Source: Alisma plantago-aquatica
Taxonomy: Eukaryota > Streptophyta > Magnoliopsida > Alismatales > Alismataceae
DNA: 64,000 bases
Reading direction: 5' to 3'
Assembly (NCBI GenBank): GCA_963693085.1
Contig: OY856409.1
Location: 505,071,303-505,135,302 of the forward strand
Below the pieces are notes generated by a model, which did not search any database, was not told the DNA's origin, and saw only the letters and a list, made by a program, of their open reading frames with translations. A program made the translations under genes and the position numbers. Every line of letters starts with the position of its first letter. Positions within the stretch are counted from its first letter, which is position 1. Below, one piece after another: positions 47,663 to 58,800 of the stretch.

Positions 47663-47957
47663 GATATTTATTCGCTACCCATGCGGGTAGCCTAATTTTT
47701 CGCTACCCGCACATCTAAAATAGTAACTATATGGTAAACAAAAATAACTCTAAGATCAAAAGAGTAACTATACGACTAACAAAGTAACTACGCAGAAAAT
47801 ATACAGTCAGTAAATATATGGACGGGTTTTTTAATTTTGGTGGGGCAAATGATATTATTTTTGAATGAAATTTTTTGGAGAGCTAGATAAAATGCTCCTC
47901 TCCAATTGTGAATTTTTTTTATAAAAAAAGTGACGGGATGTGCGGGTATTAAAGATA

Positions 47958-47960
<3 letters not shown>
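47663..47960. mobile_element. Small TA-flanked element (type 1)
   Basis: Its 298 bp are bounded on both sides by (TA)n. The left end has ttcgctacccatgcgggtag, a hairpin with stem gctaccc/gggtagc, and the right end has gtgcgggtattaaagataat. Several aaagtaacta units lie inside. Ends of this type recur at 43383, 48052, 48386 and 53540-53570. There is no coding capacity. Confidence 0.6.

Positions 47961-48040
<80 letters not shown>
47961..48040. repeat. (TA)n microsatellite
   Basis: About 40 uninterrupted TA units lie between two small elements. Confidence 0.98.
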
Positions 48041-48043
<3 letters not shown>

Positions 48044-48370
48044 CATTCATTCGCTACCCGCATGGGTAACTAATCTTAATTATCAGTGCATCTATTTTGT
48101 AAAAGGAAGATACATATTTATAATGTGACAGAAGTTGTCTGTAATGAGATGACCAAATTTGTAATACAAACTTTTATTTTGCATTACACATCTGATTACA
48201 GTAAAAATAATATTTATGAAGTAATTCATACTATAATACAAAATAAGTATTTGAATTACAAATTTAGTCATCTCATTACAAACGTTGTCTGTTTCATTAC
48301 AAACAGATACCTTTCTATTATAAAATAGATCAACGGTTAACTAAAGTTAGTTACCCACACATATAGTGAA
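48041..48370. mobile_element. Small TA-flanked element with long terminal inverted repeats (type 1)
   Basis: The left arm reads tcgctacccgcatgggtaac with taat, then gcatctattttgtaa. The right arm reads ttataaaatagat, then caacggttaactaaag and ttagttacccacac. They pair over about 65 bp with a few gaps. The middle contains attacaaa and gtaat repeats in both orientations. A (TA)n tract borders each side. It is non-coding. Confidence 0.75.
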
Positions 48371-48445
48371 TATATATATATATATGATACCCGCGCGGGT
48401 TACTAACTATTGTTACACGACTTTCATTATTCGTGGATCTATTTT

Positions 48446-48920
48446 TACTACTACAGAAATGGCTTATAACGTCACATTTATAGGCACTGGTTGTATACAT
48501 GCAACCGACGCCTAAAACCTACAACATCAGTTTAATACACAAACCGACATCCATCTGTGAAGAGCGGCCTTTTTATTTAACATCGGTTCCTTGTTAAGAA
48601 ATCGACGACGAAAATCGCCCGCCAAATCTAATTTTTCCAGTGTAAAAAAATTACCTCTAAAATTTCACATACGGCGTCGGTTTTTTACCAAAGAACCGAC
48701 GACTAAAGGTTTTTCGAGAGACAGAAATTGGGCCAAATTCTATCGTCGGCTTTAGTAGACGAACCGACGCCGATGTGTTTTCGAGTGTTGTCCCCACAAA
48801 AACTTTTCCCCCCAAATTGCCCAATTGGTGTCGGTTTTAAGTGGCAACCGATGAGTAGTTTGCTATAGGTGTCGGTTTTTTTATAACCGGCGCCAAGTAT
48901 CTAACTTAATCGTAAAAATA
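48446..48920 (+). repeat. CACTA copy 3, left terminus and subterminal repeats
   Basis: This follows copy 2 (26794-27400) closely: ataacgtcacattta, then aaccgacgcc and gcgtcggtt motifs in both orientations, including gcccgccaaat and ttttccagtg at matching places. It is expected to be the transposase-binding zone. Confidence 0.88.
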
Positions 48921-48949
48921 GATGACTCTCCCAGTCTCTGTTTCATTGT

Positions 48950-49362
48950 GATTTCCTCCCCCCGCTTAGGGCTCTGGTGATTTTCCTCTTCGTGCCGCAA
49001 CTGCTTGTTGCCTCCAGTGCGTCAAAGCTCACCATCACCTTCGCATCATCGCTAGCTCGCCGTCGTTCTCCAGTTGCTCGCCGCCGCCTCTACTCGCCAC
49101 CGCCATTCTCCAGCTGCTCGTCGTCGTCGTTCTACAGCTGCTCGCCGCTGACTCTGCTTGTCGTCGCCGCCACTGCTCGCCACCACCGTTCTCCAGCGGC
49201 TCGCCGCTGTCTCTGCTCGCCACCGTCGTTCTCTAGCCACCGCTGCCTCTGTTAGCCGGCCACCGTCGTTCTCCAACTACTTGCCACCGCCATTCTCTAG
49301 TTGCTCGTCGCTGCCTCTGCTCACCACCACCGTTCTCCAGCTGCTCGCCACCGTTGTTCCCC
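48950..49362 (+). repeat. GC-rich minisatellite block, probable untranslated first exon of copy 3
   Basis: Imperfect units of tgctcgccaccgccgttctc and agctgctcgccgctgcctc follow one another for about 300 bp. The block ends ccccag then gtatat, a plausible splice donor. Open frames exist on both strands, but all come from the repeat, so I do not call a protein. It is much more GC-rich than anything near it. An equivalent but shorter patch is in copy 2 at 27470-27620. Confidence 0.55.
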
Positions 49363-49529
49363 AGGTATATTTTTTCAATATATCTTTGTCTTGAATACAA
49401 CAAATGCATTATGTGATCCAATGTATTGTATGAATTTTTTCTTCAGTCAATTGATCAGGTCATTTACTTGGTGAGTTTTATTGATTTCTATCGATTTGTG
49501 GTTACTTGGTGATATATATATTTCCATTG

Positions 49530-50464
49530 AGGGTTAATGATGCAAAGAACTGACGATTAATATTGGTTAATGATGCACAGAACTGACGATTAATATTGGC
49601 TAATGATGCATTAATGAACTTAATTAATTAGATTTCTACTTAGTTTCTCTAAGATTGTGTAGTTGATTAATATTAATTAATCAGGGTTAATGATGCATGA
49701 ATGAATTTAATTAATTGATAGTGATTTCTTTCTTTATTTCTTTTTTTCTTTCTTTCCGATGATGATGATGATGACGAAAACGATGACGACTAATATTGTG
49801 TTAATGATGCAAAGAACTGACCTTTAATATTTGTTAATGATGCATTAATTAATTAGATTTCTACTTAGTTTCTCTAAGATTGTGTAGTTGAGTAATATTG
49901 ATTAATCAAGGTTAATGATGCATGAATAAATTTAATTAATTGATAGTGCTTTCTTTCTTTATTTCTTTCTTTCTATCTTTCTGATGATGATGATGATGAT
50001 GATGATGAGGATGATGATGATGATAATGAAAATGATGATGACTAATATTGTGTTAATGATGCAAAGAACTGACGATTAATATTGGTTAATGATGCATTAA
50101 TGAAATTAATTAATTAGATTTCTACCTAGTTTCTCTAAGATTGTGTAGTTGATTAATATTGATTAATCAGTGTTAATGATGCATGAATGAATTTAATTAA
50201 TTGATACTTCTTTCTTTCTTTCTTTTCGATGATGATGATGATGACGACGATGATGACGATGACGAATAATATTGTGTTAACGATGCAAAGAACTGACGAT
50301 TAATATTGGTTAATGATGCATTAATGAACTTAATTAATTATATTTCTACTTAGTTTCTCTAAGATTGTGTAGTTGATTAATATTGATTAATCAGGGTTAA
50401 TGATGCATGAATGAATTTAATTAATTGATAGTGCTTTCTTTCTTTATTTCTTTCTTACTTTTCA

Positions 50465-50552
<88 letters not shown>

Positions 50553-50580
50553 CGACGACGACGATGATGATGATTGATGA
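49530..50580 (+). repeat. Tandem array, about four units of about 240 bp
   Basis: Each unit has, in order, ttaatgatgcaaagaactga, cgattaatattggttaatga, ttctctaagattgtgtagtt, gatgcatgaatgaatttaat, a (CTTT)n run and a (GATGAT)n run. Units start near 49545, 49797, 50045 and 50275. The last (GAT)n run is expanded to about 100 bp (50465-50580). A fifth partial unit without the microsatellites lies at 50745-50900. It is probably inside an intron of copy 3. Confidence 0.88.
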
Positions 50581-50879
50581 TGATGATGCTCAAGTCACCG
50601 CCACTGGCCACCGCCTGCACCTCTAGTGTCGGCCACCTTCACCTCCAGCCTGGCCACCTCCACCTCCGGCCACCGCCACCACAACCTTCTTGATCCACTA
50701 GTATGGTGAGTGGTTAATTAATCAGTACTAGATTTGAACTTAGGATTAATGATGCCACCATATAGTTGATTACTATTGAATAATTAGGGTTAATGATGTC
50801 TTAATGAACTTAATTAATGAGGTTTGTACTTAGTTTCTCTAAGATTGTGTAGTTGAATAATATTGATTAATTGGGGTTA

Positions 50880-51385
50880 ATTATGTATGAATGAGGGTAA
50901 GTGATATGGTGGGAGGAGGGTAGGGGTGGTGTACGGTGGAGGGTCAGGGGAGGGTGAGGAGTGTGGTAGGGTGGGAGGAGGATAGGGGTGGGGTAGGGTG
51001 GAGGGCTAGTGGAGGGTGAGGGGTGTGGTAGGGTGGGAGGAGGATAGTGTTGGGGTAGGGTGGAGGGAAAAGGGAGGGGGAGGGTGAGGAGAGAGGGTGG
51101 TGTGAGGAGGGTAGGGGTGGGGTAGGGTGGAGGGCCAGTGGAGGGTGAGGGGTGTGGTAGGGTGGGAGGAGGATAGGGGTGGGGTAGGGTGGAGGGCCAA
51201 GGGAGGGGGAGGGTGAGGGGTGTGGTAGGGTGGGAGGAGGATAGGGGTGGGGTAGGGTGGAGGGCCAAGGGAGGGGGAGGGGGAGGGGGAGGAGGGAGGG
51301 TGGTGTGAGGAGGGTAGGGGTGGGGTAGGGTGGAGGGCCAGTGCAGGGTGAGGGGTGTGGTAGGGTGGGATAAGTGGGATCATTA
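50880..51385 (+). repeat. G-rich minisatellite
   Basis: Units of about 60-75 bp contain gggtgggaggagg, ataggggtggggtagggtgg and agggccagtggagggtgagg, repeated about seven times with variants rich in gggagg. The strand bias is extreme, with almost no C on the plus strand. The Pro-rich open frames on the minus strand are repeat artefacts. Runs of three or more G at short spacing could form G-quadruplexes. Confidence 0.92.
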
Positions 51386-51721
51386 ATTGAAAATAATGAA
51401 AGGAGAGGGCATACTCATCGCGCGAAACTTTTTTTTTTGTTCTCAGTGTAGAACCATCTTCATTTCAGTGTATTTGTATGAACAAAGTTCCGCATCAATA
51501 TCACTAGTTTGATTATTTGTCTTATTTCAAGACACAATTTGTCAAATAAAAGATAAACCATTCCTTCGATTTCACTGTATATCTGAAGATTATGCAAAGT
51601 TGTATGACGTGCTTATCATTTTTGACGTGCTTATCATTTTTGAAAATATATAACATCGTTATATATACTTACAATTGTTAGTACTTATATTTTTAGTCCC
51701 TGTCCACCCACAACAGTCACT

Positions 51722-52317
51722 ATGAACTGGGCCTCTATGCAATTGTTAACGTTCCCTAATGAAGAACAATTGAACATCATCCTAGATGATCATTCTTTAA
51801 ACCAACTAACCATACCCGAACATTGGCGTTTTCTAAATGGAAGACACTACATGCCTGGTGAAGTGACCCTAAATTTTGGCAATTCTTCACATGTTATCGA
51901 GGTTGAGTATGATTTGGCAAGAAATCTTGTATCAAAATACGGTTGGCGTGATTGGATTAGAAAGATGCTAGTGGGTCGTAGCGACAAACTTTTTCTCCAT
52001 CCAGTTGGCCATAATACCATCAAAGTTTGGATAACTAACGTCAACAATGAGACCCCCGATCATCTACGGCGGTATGAGCGCACGATGGACAGTATCATCT
52101 TGGACAAATTTGATGATGAGGCCCCTGTCAGTTCATATTCGTCTAAATATAGTGAGGAACTCCGCGACACAGCACAATCATCAAAAAGACCATGGTAGGT
52201 CCAATTAATAAATATAATTGTCCTGTCTTGTTTTGTGTTTACACTTTTTGTCTTAAAGTAATCAATCCTCATAGCTACTTTCTTTTCTGAATTTCAGGAA
52301 AAGATTGCCACAATGAA
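51722..52317 (+). CDS. Two-exon open frame with B3-like pattern carried by CACTA copy 3
   Basis: Exon 1 runs from ATG 51722 to 52195 (donor gtaggt at 52196) and exon 2 from 52298 (after tttcag) to the TGA at 52315-52317, giving 163 codons ending WKRLPQ. The text has the spacing of a plant B3 DNA-binding domain: LTIPEHWRFLNG (about residues 29-40), PGEVTLNF, IEVEY, then LVSKYGWRDWIRK (about 78-90), DKLFLHPVGH and IKVWI. The conserved GW-x-x-W/F and alternating strands fit B3, although GD before the last strand is SD here. An acidic, Ser-rich tail with a basic end (SSKRPWKRLPQ) follows. No stop or frameshift interrupts it, unlike every other gene here. An upstream acceptor (tttttag, 51692) suggests a 5' intron. 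The B3 call is pattern-based and unverified. Confidence 0.5.
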
Positions 52318-52707
52318 TGCGGGACCATGTTGGTGTAGTATTTAGTTGTCTATCTATCTAGACTTGTCTGTATTAATAGATGCATGTTGTTCATTTTTCT
52401 GAATTTGCTTCTTAGTTGCTTATGGAAGCTGCATATGATGGGTATATACTACTTAATTATTTTTGTATTTGATGACATGTGAAACTTTTATATATACATA
52501 TCTGAATAAATTTTCTACATGTGTCTGAATGTGTGAATGTGAAGATGAATACATGAATGTTTCTACGTGTGTCTGAATGTGAAATGAATGAAACTACAGG
52601 TTGCTAAATGTGTGTGAACATGGAGGAAATTTGAAATTAAACTACTGGTTTCTACATGTGTGTGATGAAAAATAATATGAATTAAATGTGCTTATACATG
52701 TGTGTGA

Positions 52708-52772
<65 letters not shown>

Positions 52773-53302
52773 TTGTCCATCGATCTTGTTAATTTTGTAG
52801 GTTTGTGACATGTTGTTGGATGATATCAATGGATGTTGTAAACCTGCAGTTCAGTTTACTGACCAGCCATACAGTAGGCCTATAAACTGATAAGAAAAAA
52901 TCAGAACATAGGTGTCGGTTATTTGAATAAAACCGACAACAAAGACATACGACGTTGGTTGTTAGCTAAAAACTGGCATCTTTATCCCTTCCTGGCGTCG
53001 GTTGTCGACACGAACCGACGCCTATTGTGGCCAGGTACCACGGTCGTGCTGACAGGGATATGGACGTCGGTTTTTGTTTACTAACTGACGTCTGTAATAA
53101 TGCTATAGTGTCGATTTACTTAAATAACTGACGCCTATAGTTCCATTGCTGGCGCGCTTTCTGTAGCGGGAAGCGTTTTGGCGTCGGTTATGGAATCGAC
53201 GCCGAAGGGGTCGATCTTAAGCGGCGCCCACTTAGGTGTCGCTTGGAAATCGACACTAAATGCCTTAATTAACCGACGCCAAAGGCCTGTTCTGTAGTAG
53301 TG
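52318..53302 (+). repeat. CACTA copy 3, 3' region, (TA)n tract and subterminal repeats with right terminus
   Basis: 52460-52860 matches the 3' regions of copies 1 and 2. A (TA)n tract at 52709-52771 replaces a short at-rich stretch there. From 52910 the gtcggtt and aaccgacgcc subterminal repeats follow, with ccacggtcgtgctg at 53038. The terminus ctgtagtagtg ends at 53302. Confidence 0.85.
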
Positions 53303-53582
53303 TTTGTAGTAGGTATGTACCTAATTGTATTGAGACAACCAAAGTTATAATATAAAGACTCGTTTTATAAATACAACGTGAATATGTACTTTCCCTCTAG
53401 AAACAATAAAGATGATGTATATGACAGTAGATTACATATTATTACAAAATGAATCGTTGTATTACAATTTTAATTATCTCATTACAACGTTGTCTGTCTC
53501 ATTATAAATATATATTTTCGTGTTACAAAATAGATGCACGGGTAACTAACTTTAGTTACCCGCACAAATAATGAATGAATGG

Positions 53583-53583
<1 letters not shown>

Positions 53584-53666
<83 letters not shown>
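53584..53666. repeat. (TA)n then (GA)n microsatellite
   Basis: About 30 TA units with one interruption, then about nine GA units directly against the next element. Confidence 0.97.
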
Positions 53667-54780
<1,114 letters not shown>

Positions 54781-54788
54781 CAACTTAG

Positions 54789-55323
54789 TAAGGGTGAGCA
54801 TTCAGTTAACTCGGACGGTTACGATTAATTCGGTTCGGTTAAACGGTTAATTTGTGGTTTGAGATTTCAACCATTAACATAATCAAATTGAGTCGGTTAA
54901 TTTGATCATTGTCTAATCGGTTAATGATTAATTAGGTTGGTTAATCAAAAAATACTCGTGTAATAATAGTATTTAAAATACCTATAGAATTTTGGACAAT
55001 TATTATATTATAGTAGTATTTTTGTAAATTTAATTCGGTATGGCTCGTAAAAACTTGATTACTATATATATGGGGATGTATTTTGAAATAAAAGTACAAC
55101 TATATATGTATATATGCATGTGTAGGATATTATTTATGAATAAATTCTGACTATTCAATTAATTTAGTTAACCAAACTAAAAATATATTTAACCGTCAAA
55201 TTAGCCATTTAACTGATTAACCGAAATAAATTAACTGAATTAACTAAATTGATCCAATAAAATTAACTATTCAGAATGAACCGTTCGATTATTCAGTTGT
55301 TAACCAAATTCTGCTCACCCCTA
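54789..55323. mobile_element. hAT-type MITE, second copy
   Basis: The 535-bp element starts taagggtgagcattcagtta and ends ccaaattctgctcaccccta, so the terminal repeats pair as TAGGGGTGAGCA. Flanks are caacttag (54781-54788) and caacccag (55324-55331), an 8-bp duplication with two changes. The interior is rich in ggttaa and ttaacc motifs, as in 46965-47484. It is non-coding. Confidence 0.88.
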
Positions 55324-55331
55324 CAACCCAG

Positions 55332-56590
55332 TATGTATCTATCATATATGGCTCCAAACATGTGTGTCTCGCTACTCGCATTCGCTCGCAACCAATATTG
55401 GTATGCCATACTAAAATGCAAGAGGCATTTCACTAGGGCTATGTTTGCTACGGGATCTAATTGGAATTCTGTCCTTCGCGCCACATAGGCGTTTATCCCG
55501 ACCAAACTCGATTCAACATTGATCATATTTGATTTGGCAAAAATTGGACAATGGAGTCTGTTTTGGATTTCGTGATCCTTTTATCCAACCAAGTCCGTCA
55601 TGCCTTAGGATCTGAATTTAACTTTATCTTATATGTTGTTTGTTTTAAATGCAACATTGAAAAATATTGATACCGAAGCAAGTCCAAACTAATAAGTGCC
55701 TATAATGGAACTGAGTTGTCAAAGAAAATAGGTTCAAATTTGGATTAGACTTATCCTAATTTTTTTGACTAATCGAGTCCCGACTTCATAATCCTGATCC
55801 TAAACCAAACATGGACTAGATCTTCGAAGCCAATCTTCATATTTTTCACGATGCTGTTCGCTTTCGGCTTTCTTCTGAAAATTGCGGGTCAACGAAACTC
55901 ATCTCAACAAATAATATACAAATTAAGTGGGTAGTCCTCTATGATGGCCTACATGCTCCCACCCATTTATTCTCATCAATACGTTGTTCCAACTACTCCT
56001 TTGAAGTATTCCCTCCAAAACCTAGCGAACGGTTAGCTAATGCTAAGAAAATGATTTCTCGACTACCGTTATCGGCTGGTCACGGTCCATGAATGACCAA
56101 AGAAATAACAGAACTTGAGCAAACACCCAAAATTATATATATTAAGACTTTCGGAGTATAGTAATAACACTATAAAATCCAACGCATATCGAAACAACAT
56201 AATTACTGAAATAATCTCGTTCTGCATTTGTTTACAATTCCTCATTTAACTAAAATTATATAGTACTAGTAAAGCCATTGACTTAGCTTAATCTCTAATC
56301 ATGTTTGATAGTCATAATAAGTACTAAATTAAGTTATGATATAAATTGATTAAGTAGACACTCTAATTTGGCTCAGTTTGTACTTTGTTTGCCTAGACTT
56401 GTGACTTCTTAAATAGATGAGGACTAGTATACAATTTCAACATATATAAGAATCTAATCACAGCTTATGTGCGAATATCTAAGTATGTGTTTCTTCATGT
56501 TTGTTTGTACTTAAATCGGTGTGTGTTGGATGCTTTTGAACTTTGGTGATCCAGGGTTTCATCCTTATGGTCAAGGGTTTGGTGGTTGGG
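55332..56590. other. Intergenic DNA, nothing recognised
   Basis: No terminal repeats, domain-like frame or tandem order could be seen. Frames of up to about 77 codons exist on both strands over the same bases (55276-55526), with no codon-level support. Confidence 0.4.
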
Positions 56591-57997
56591 AAGCAATCCA
56601 AATTTGTGATATATGTATGTAACAAGTATCATTCCTTTTTAGACTTCTTGTCACAAGCAATAAAAGCTCATAGACTTAGCTATAAGACACATACTATTTG
56701 TAAGAAGTTTCATGGTAATTAGATCATGTCTTTATACTTTTCATTTGAATGTGAAGGTTTAATTGATCAGATAAGCATTCTTATTGTTGCAAATATTATG
56801 ATGATTAGTGCAAGTACTATGGATACTCCTTTCTTGTTGCAATTATTGTATGGCTACTCCTTTCTTGTTGCAATCATTCTAGATAGGTGATTCTTATCTA
56901 CTATAAGAATCATTCCCTCTTCAATACATTTCCACAGAATCAAGAGTGCATACTATTTGTTATAAGCCACATATTATCTGAAAGGGACTTCACACTAATC
57001 AAAACATCTACTTATACTTTTGTTCTAATGTGGAGATTCAGATGATCAAGTCTATTTGATGCTTACAGAAAATAAATTTGATGTGTGTTGTAATTAGTAC
57101 GGGAACTTGATGCTTATTGCAAGTAGTCTTAACTAGTGATCATTGTTTACAAAAGGCAACATTCCATGTTAAATCTGATTGCCACGAGCAAAAAGAGTCT
57201 ATACAATTTACCACAAGCCACATACCATATGTAAGAATATTCATATTGACTAGATTAATTTCTTATACTTTTAATGAGTGTGAAGGTGTAGATTGTTTTA
57301 CTAGAATGATAATTGTCACAAATAGTATGTATATGGTCATAACTAGTATGAAACGTTGATGCTTGTTGTACAAAGTATGATTAGGTAATGTTTATTTTCA
57401 ACATGCATCATTCACTCTTTAGACTGCTTGTCACAAGAACCAAGGGCCGAAACTATATATAACAAGACACATACTAGCAATAGAATCTAGAGAAATCATA
57501 TCATATATTTATGTTTTTTTAAGTAGAGGCTCAAATGATCAAAATGGTGTGATGATTGTTGCAAACAATATGATTCTTGTTGCTAGTAGTATAAACACTT
57601 AATGGTGATTGCAAATAGTTTGAATATGTGACGCTTGTTTCAAACAAACACCAGTACCTCTTCATACTACATTCCACAAGAATCAAAGTATGTGTTGTTT
57701 GTAATAAGCCACATACAAACTACACAAACTTCACACTAATCAGATCATTTGCTAATACTTTTGTTTGATTGTGCAGGATTAAAAGATCAAATTCACACGA
57801 TGATTGTTGCAAATTGAATGGAGCCTATTACAAGTTGTATGAACACTTGATGCTTGTTGCAAGTAGCCTAAATAGGTGATACTTTTTTGAAATAATAATC
57901 ATTCTATTCAATCTTCTTTCCATACTCACCAAGAACCCATAATATTTACAACTAGCCAGATACTATATGCGAGAGCTTCAAATTGTATATATCTTAT
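56590..57997 (+). repeat. Diverged tandem array, unit about 240-330 bp
   Basis: Five to six units can be followed by the recurring order: tgtcacaagaa, agccacatactatttgtaag, cttcacactaatcagatcat, tatacttttgtttgaatgtg, tcagatgatcaa, gatgattgttgcaaatag, and cttgttgcaagtagtatgaa. Units begin near 56640, 56930, 57175, 57430, 57670 and 57920. Divergence is high. The gypsy LTR at 57998 starts inside the sixth unit. There is no coding potential. Confidence 0.78.
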
Positions 57998-58615
57998 TGA
58001 TGCAACCCTATTTTAGGTCTTCATCTTGTGTCTTTTTGCACTATAATCACATCTATACCTATTAGATTACATGTTATTTTCTCAATATGTATATTTTTAT
58101 CAAATACACTTATGGAGGCTTTTTGCATGTTTTATAGGTACTTTGTCCACTACTTGATGGAATAGAAAGAAGATGGTGCAATCTAGGGTTTCCTTAGGCT
58201 TGGAGGAGCCCAAAATGAGGCCAAAACCACTCCGCGGATGATCACATTTAAAGCTCAAGTGTATGGGAAGGGCACCAAAGCGGTCGTGGTACTTCACAAT
58301 AGTTGTGATGGACATGCCCCAATCACAAATTATCACTATAACTTCCAGATCCTGATGAATTTGGCCAAAATGGCCATGCCACCCTCACTGCACCACAACT
58401 GAGGTGACCACCATGTTTGTGGCATTTTATGTACATTTTTTACCAATTCCCTTTAATCTTTAGCCATTTTTCTCCTTGCCTGTGCCCATACACCAGGACC
58501 ATGTTCCCCTACAGCCACCACGGCTGTGGTGACTCACCACCCCTATGATGGGCATCAACCCTAGGCTATTTTTGCACTGTTTTACCTATATTGCCCCTAA
58601 TTAACCCTAGAGCCC

Positions 58616-58623
58616 TATATAAA
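58616..58623 (+). promoter_or_regulatory. TATA box in the gypsy LTR
   Basis: TATATAAA lies in agagccctatataaacctta, about 620 bp inside the LTR, followed by GC-poor leader-like sequence. It is a good candidate for the element promoter. Confidence 0.55.
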
Positions 58624-58704
58624 CCTTAGGGGTGGCTGTAGCATGAGGTTGGATCACCCTAATCTACCTTCTACCACCTCTTAGCTCTCCATTTTTGCCC
58701 CTTA

Positions 58705-58800
58705 GCCATTCCACTCCATTTCCACTTCCATTTCACTCCATTTCACCATTTCCACTACCATTTACTCATTTCCACCCATTTCCACCTTCTTCCCATGCCA
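58705..58800 (+). repeat. (CCATTTCCACT)n low-complexity tract
   Basis: About nine units of ccatttccact or ccatttcac stand in tandem. The 79-codon frame across it is a by-product. Confidence 0.85.

Larger units (their letters stand above)
48446..53302 (+). mobile_element. CACTA transposon copy 3, internally replaced (4.86 kb)
   Basis: The left end reads actactacagaaatgg after a first base that is T instead of C, and the right end reads ctgtagtagtg at 53302. Flanks are ttt on both sides, a 3-bp target duplication. Left subterminal repeats and 3' regions match copies 1 and 2, but both tnp2 and the Ulp1 gene are absent. In their place are a GC-rich exon-like block, a repeat-filled intron-like stretch and a two-exon B3-like frame. 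It would need transposase from another copy to move. Confidence 0.9.
48386..53583. mobile_element. Small TA-flanked element (type 1) split by CACTA copy 3
   Basis: The left part (48386-48445) has gatacccgcgcgggttacta and then tggatctatttt. The right part (53303-53583) ends with ttacaaaatagatgcacggg and then taactttagttacccgcac. The two outer arms are inverted repeats of each other and of the element at 48041-48370. CACTA copy 3 sits between them with a ttt duplication, so it inserted into this element. A (TA)n tract lies outside each end. Confidence 0.7.

Noticed and set aside
48977..49421. Ser/Arg/Pro-rich frames on both strands
   Set aside because: Overlapping open frames on both strands of a GC-rich minisatellite; none is conserved in copy 2.
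50867..51383. Pro/Leu/Ser-rich minus-strand frames of 125-133 codons
   Set aside because: They are the translation of the G-rich minisatellite read in different frames; there is no non-repeat part, start context or splice support.
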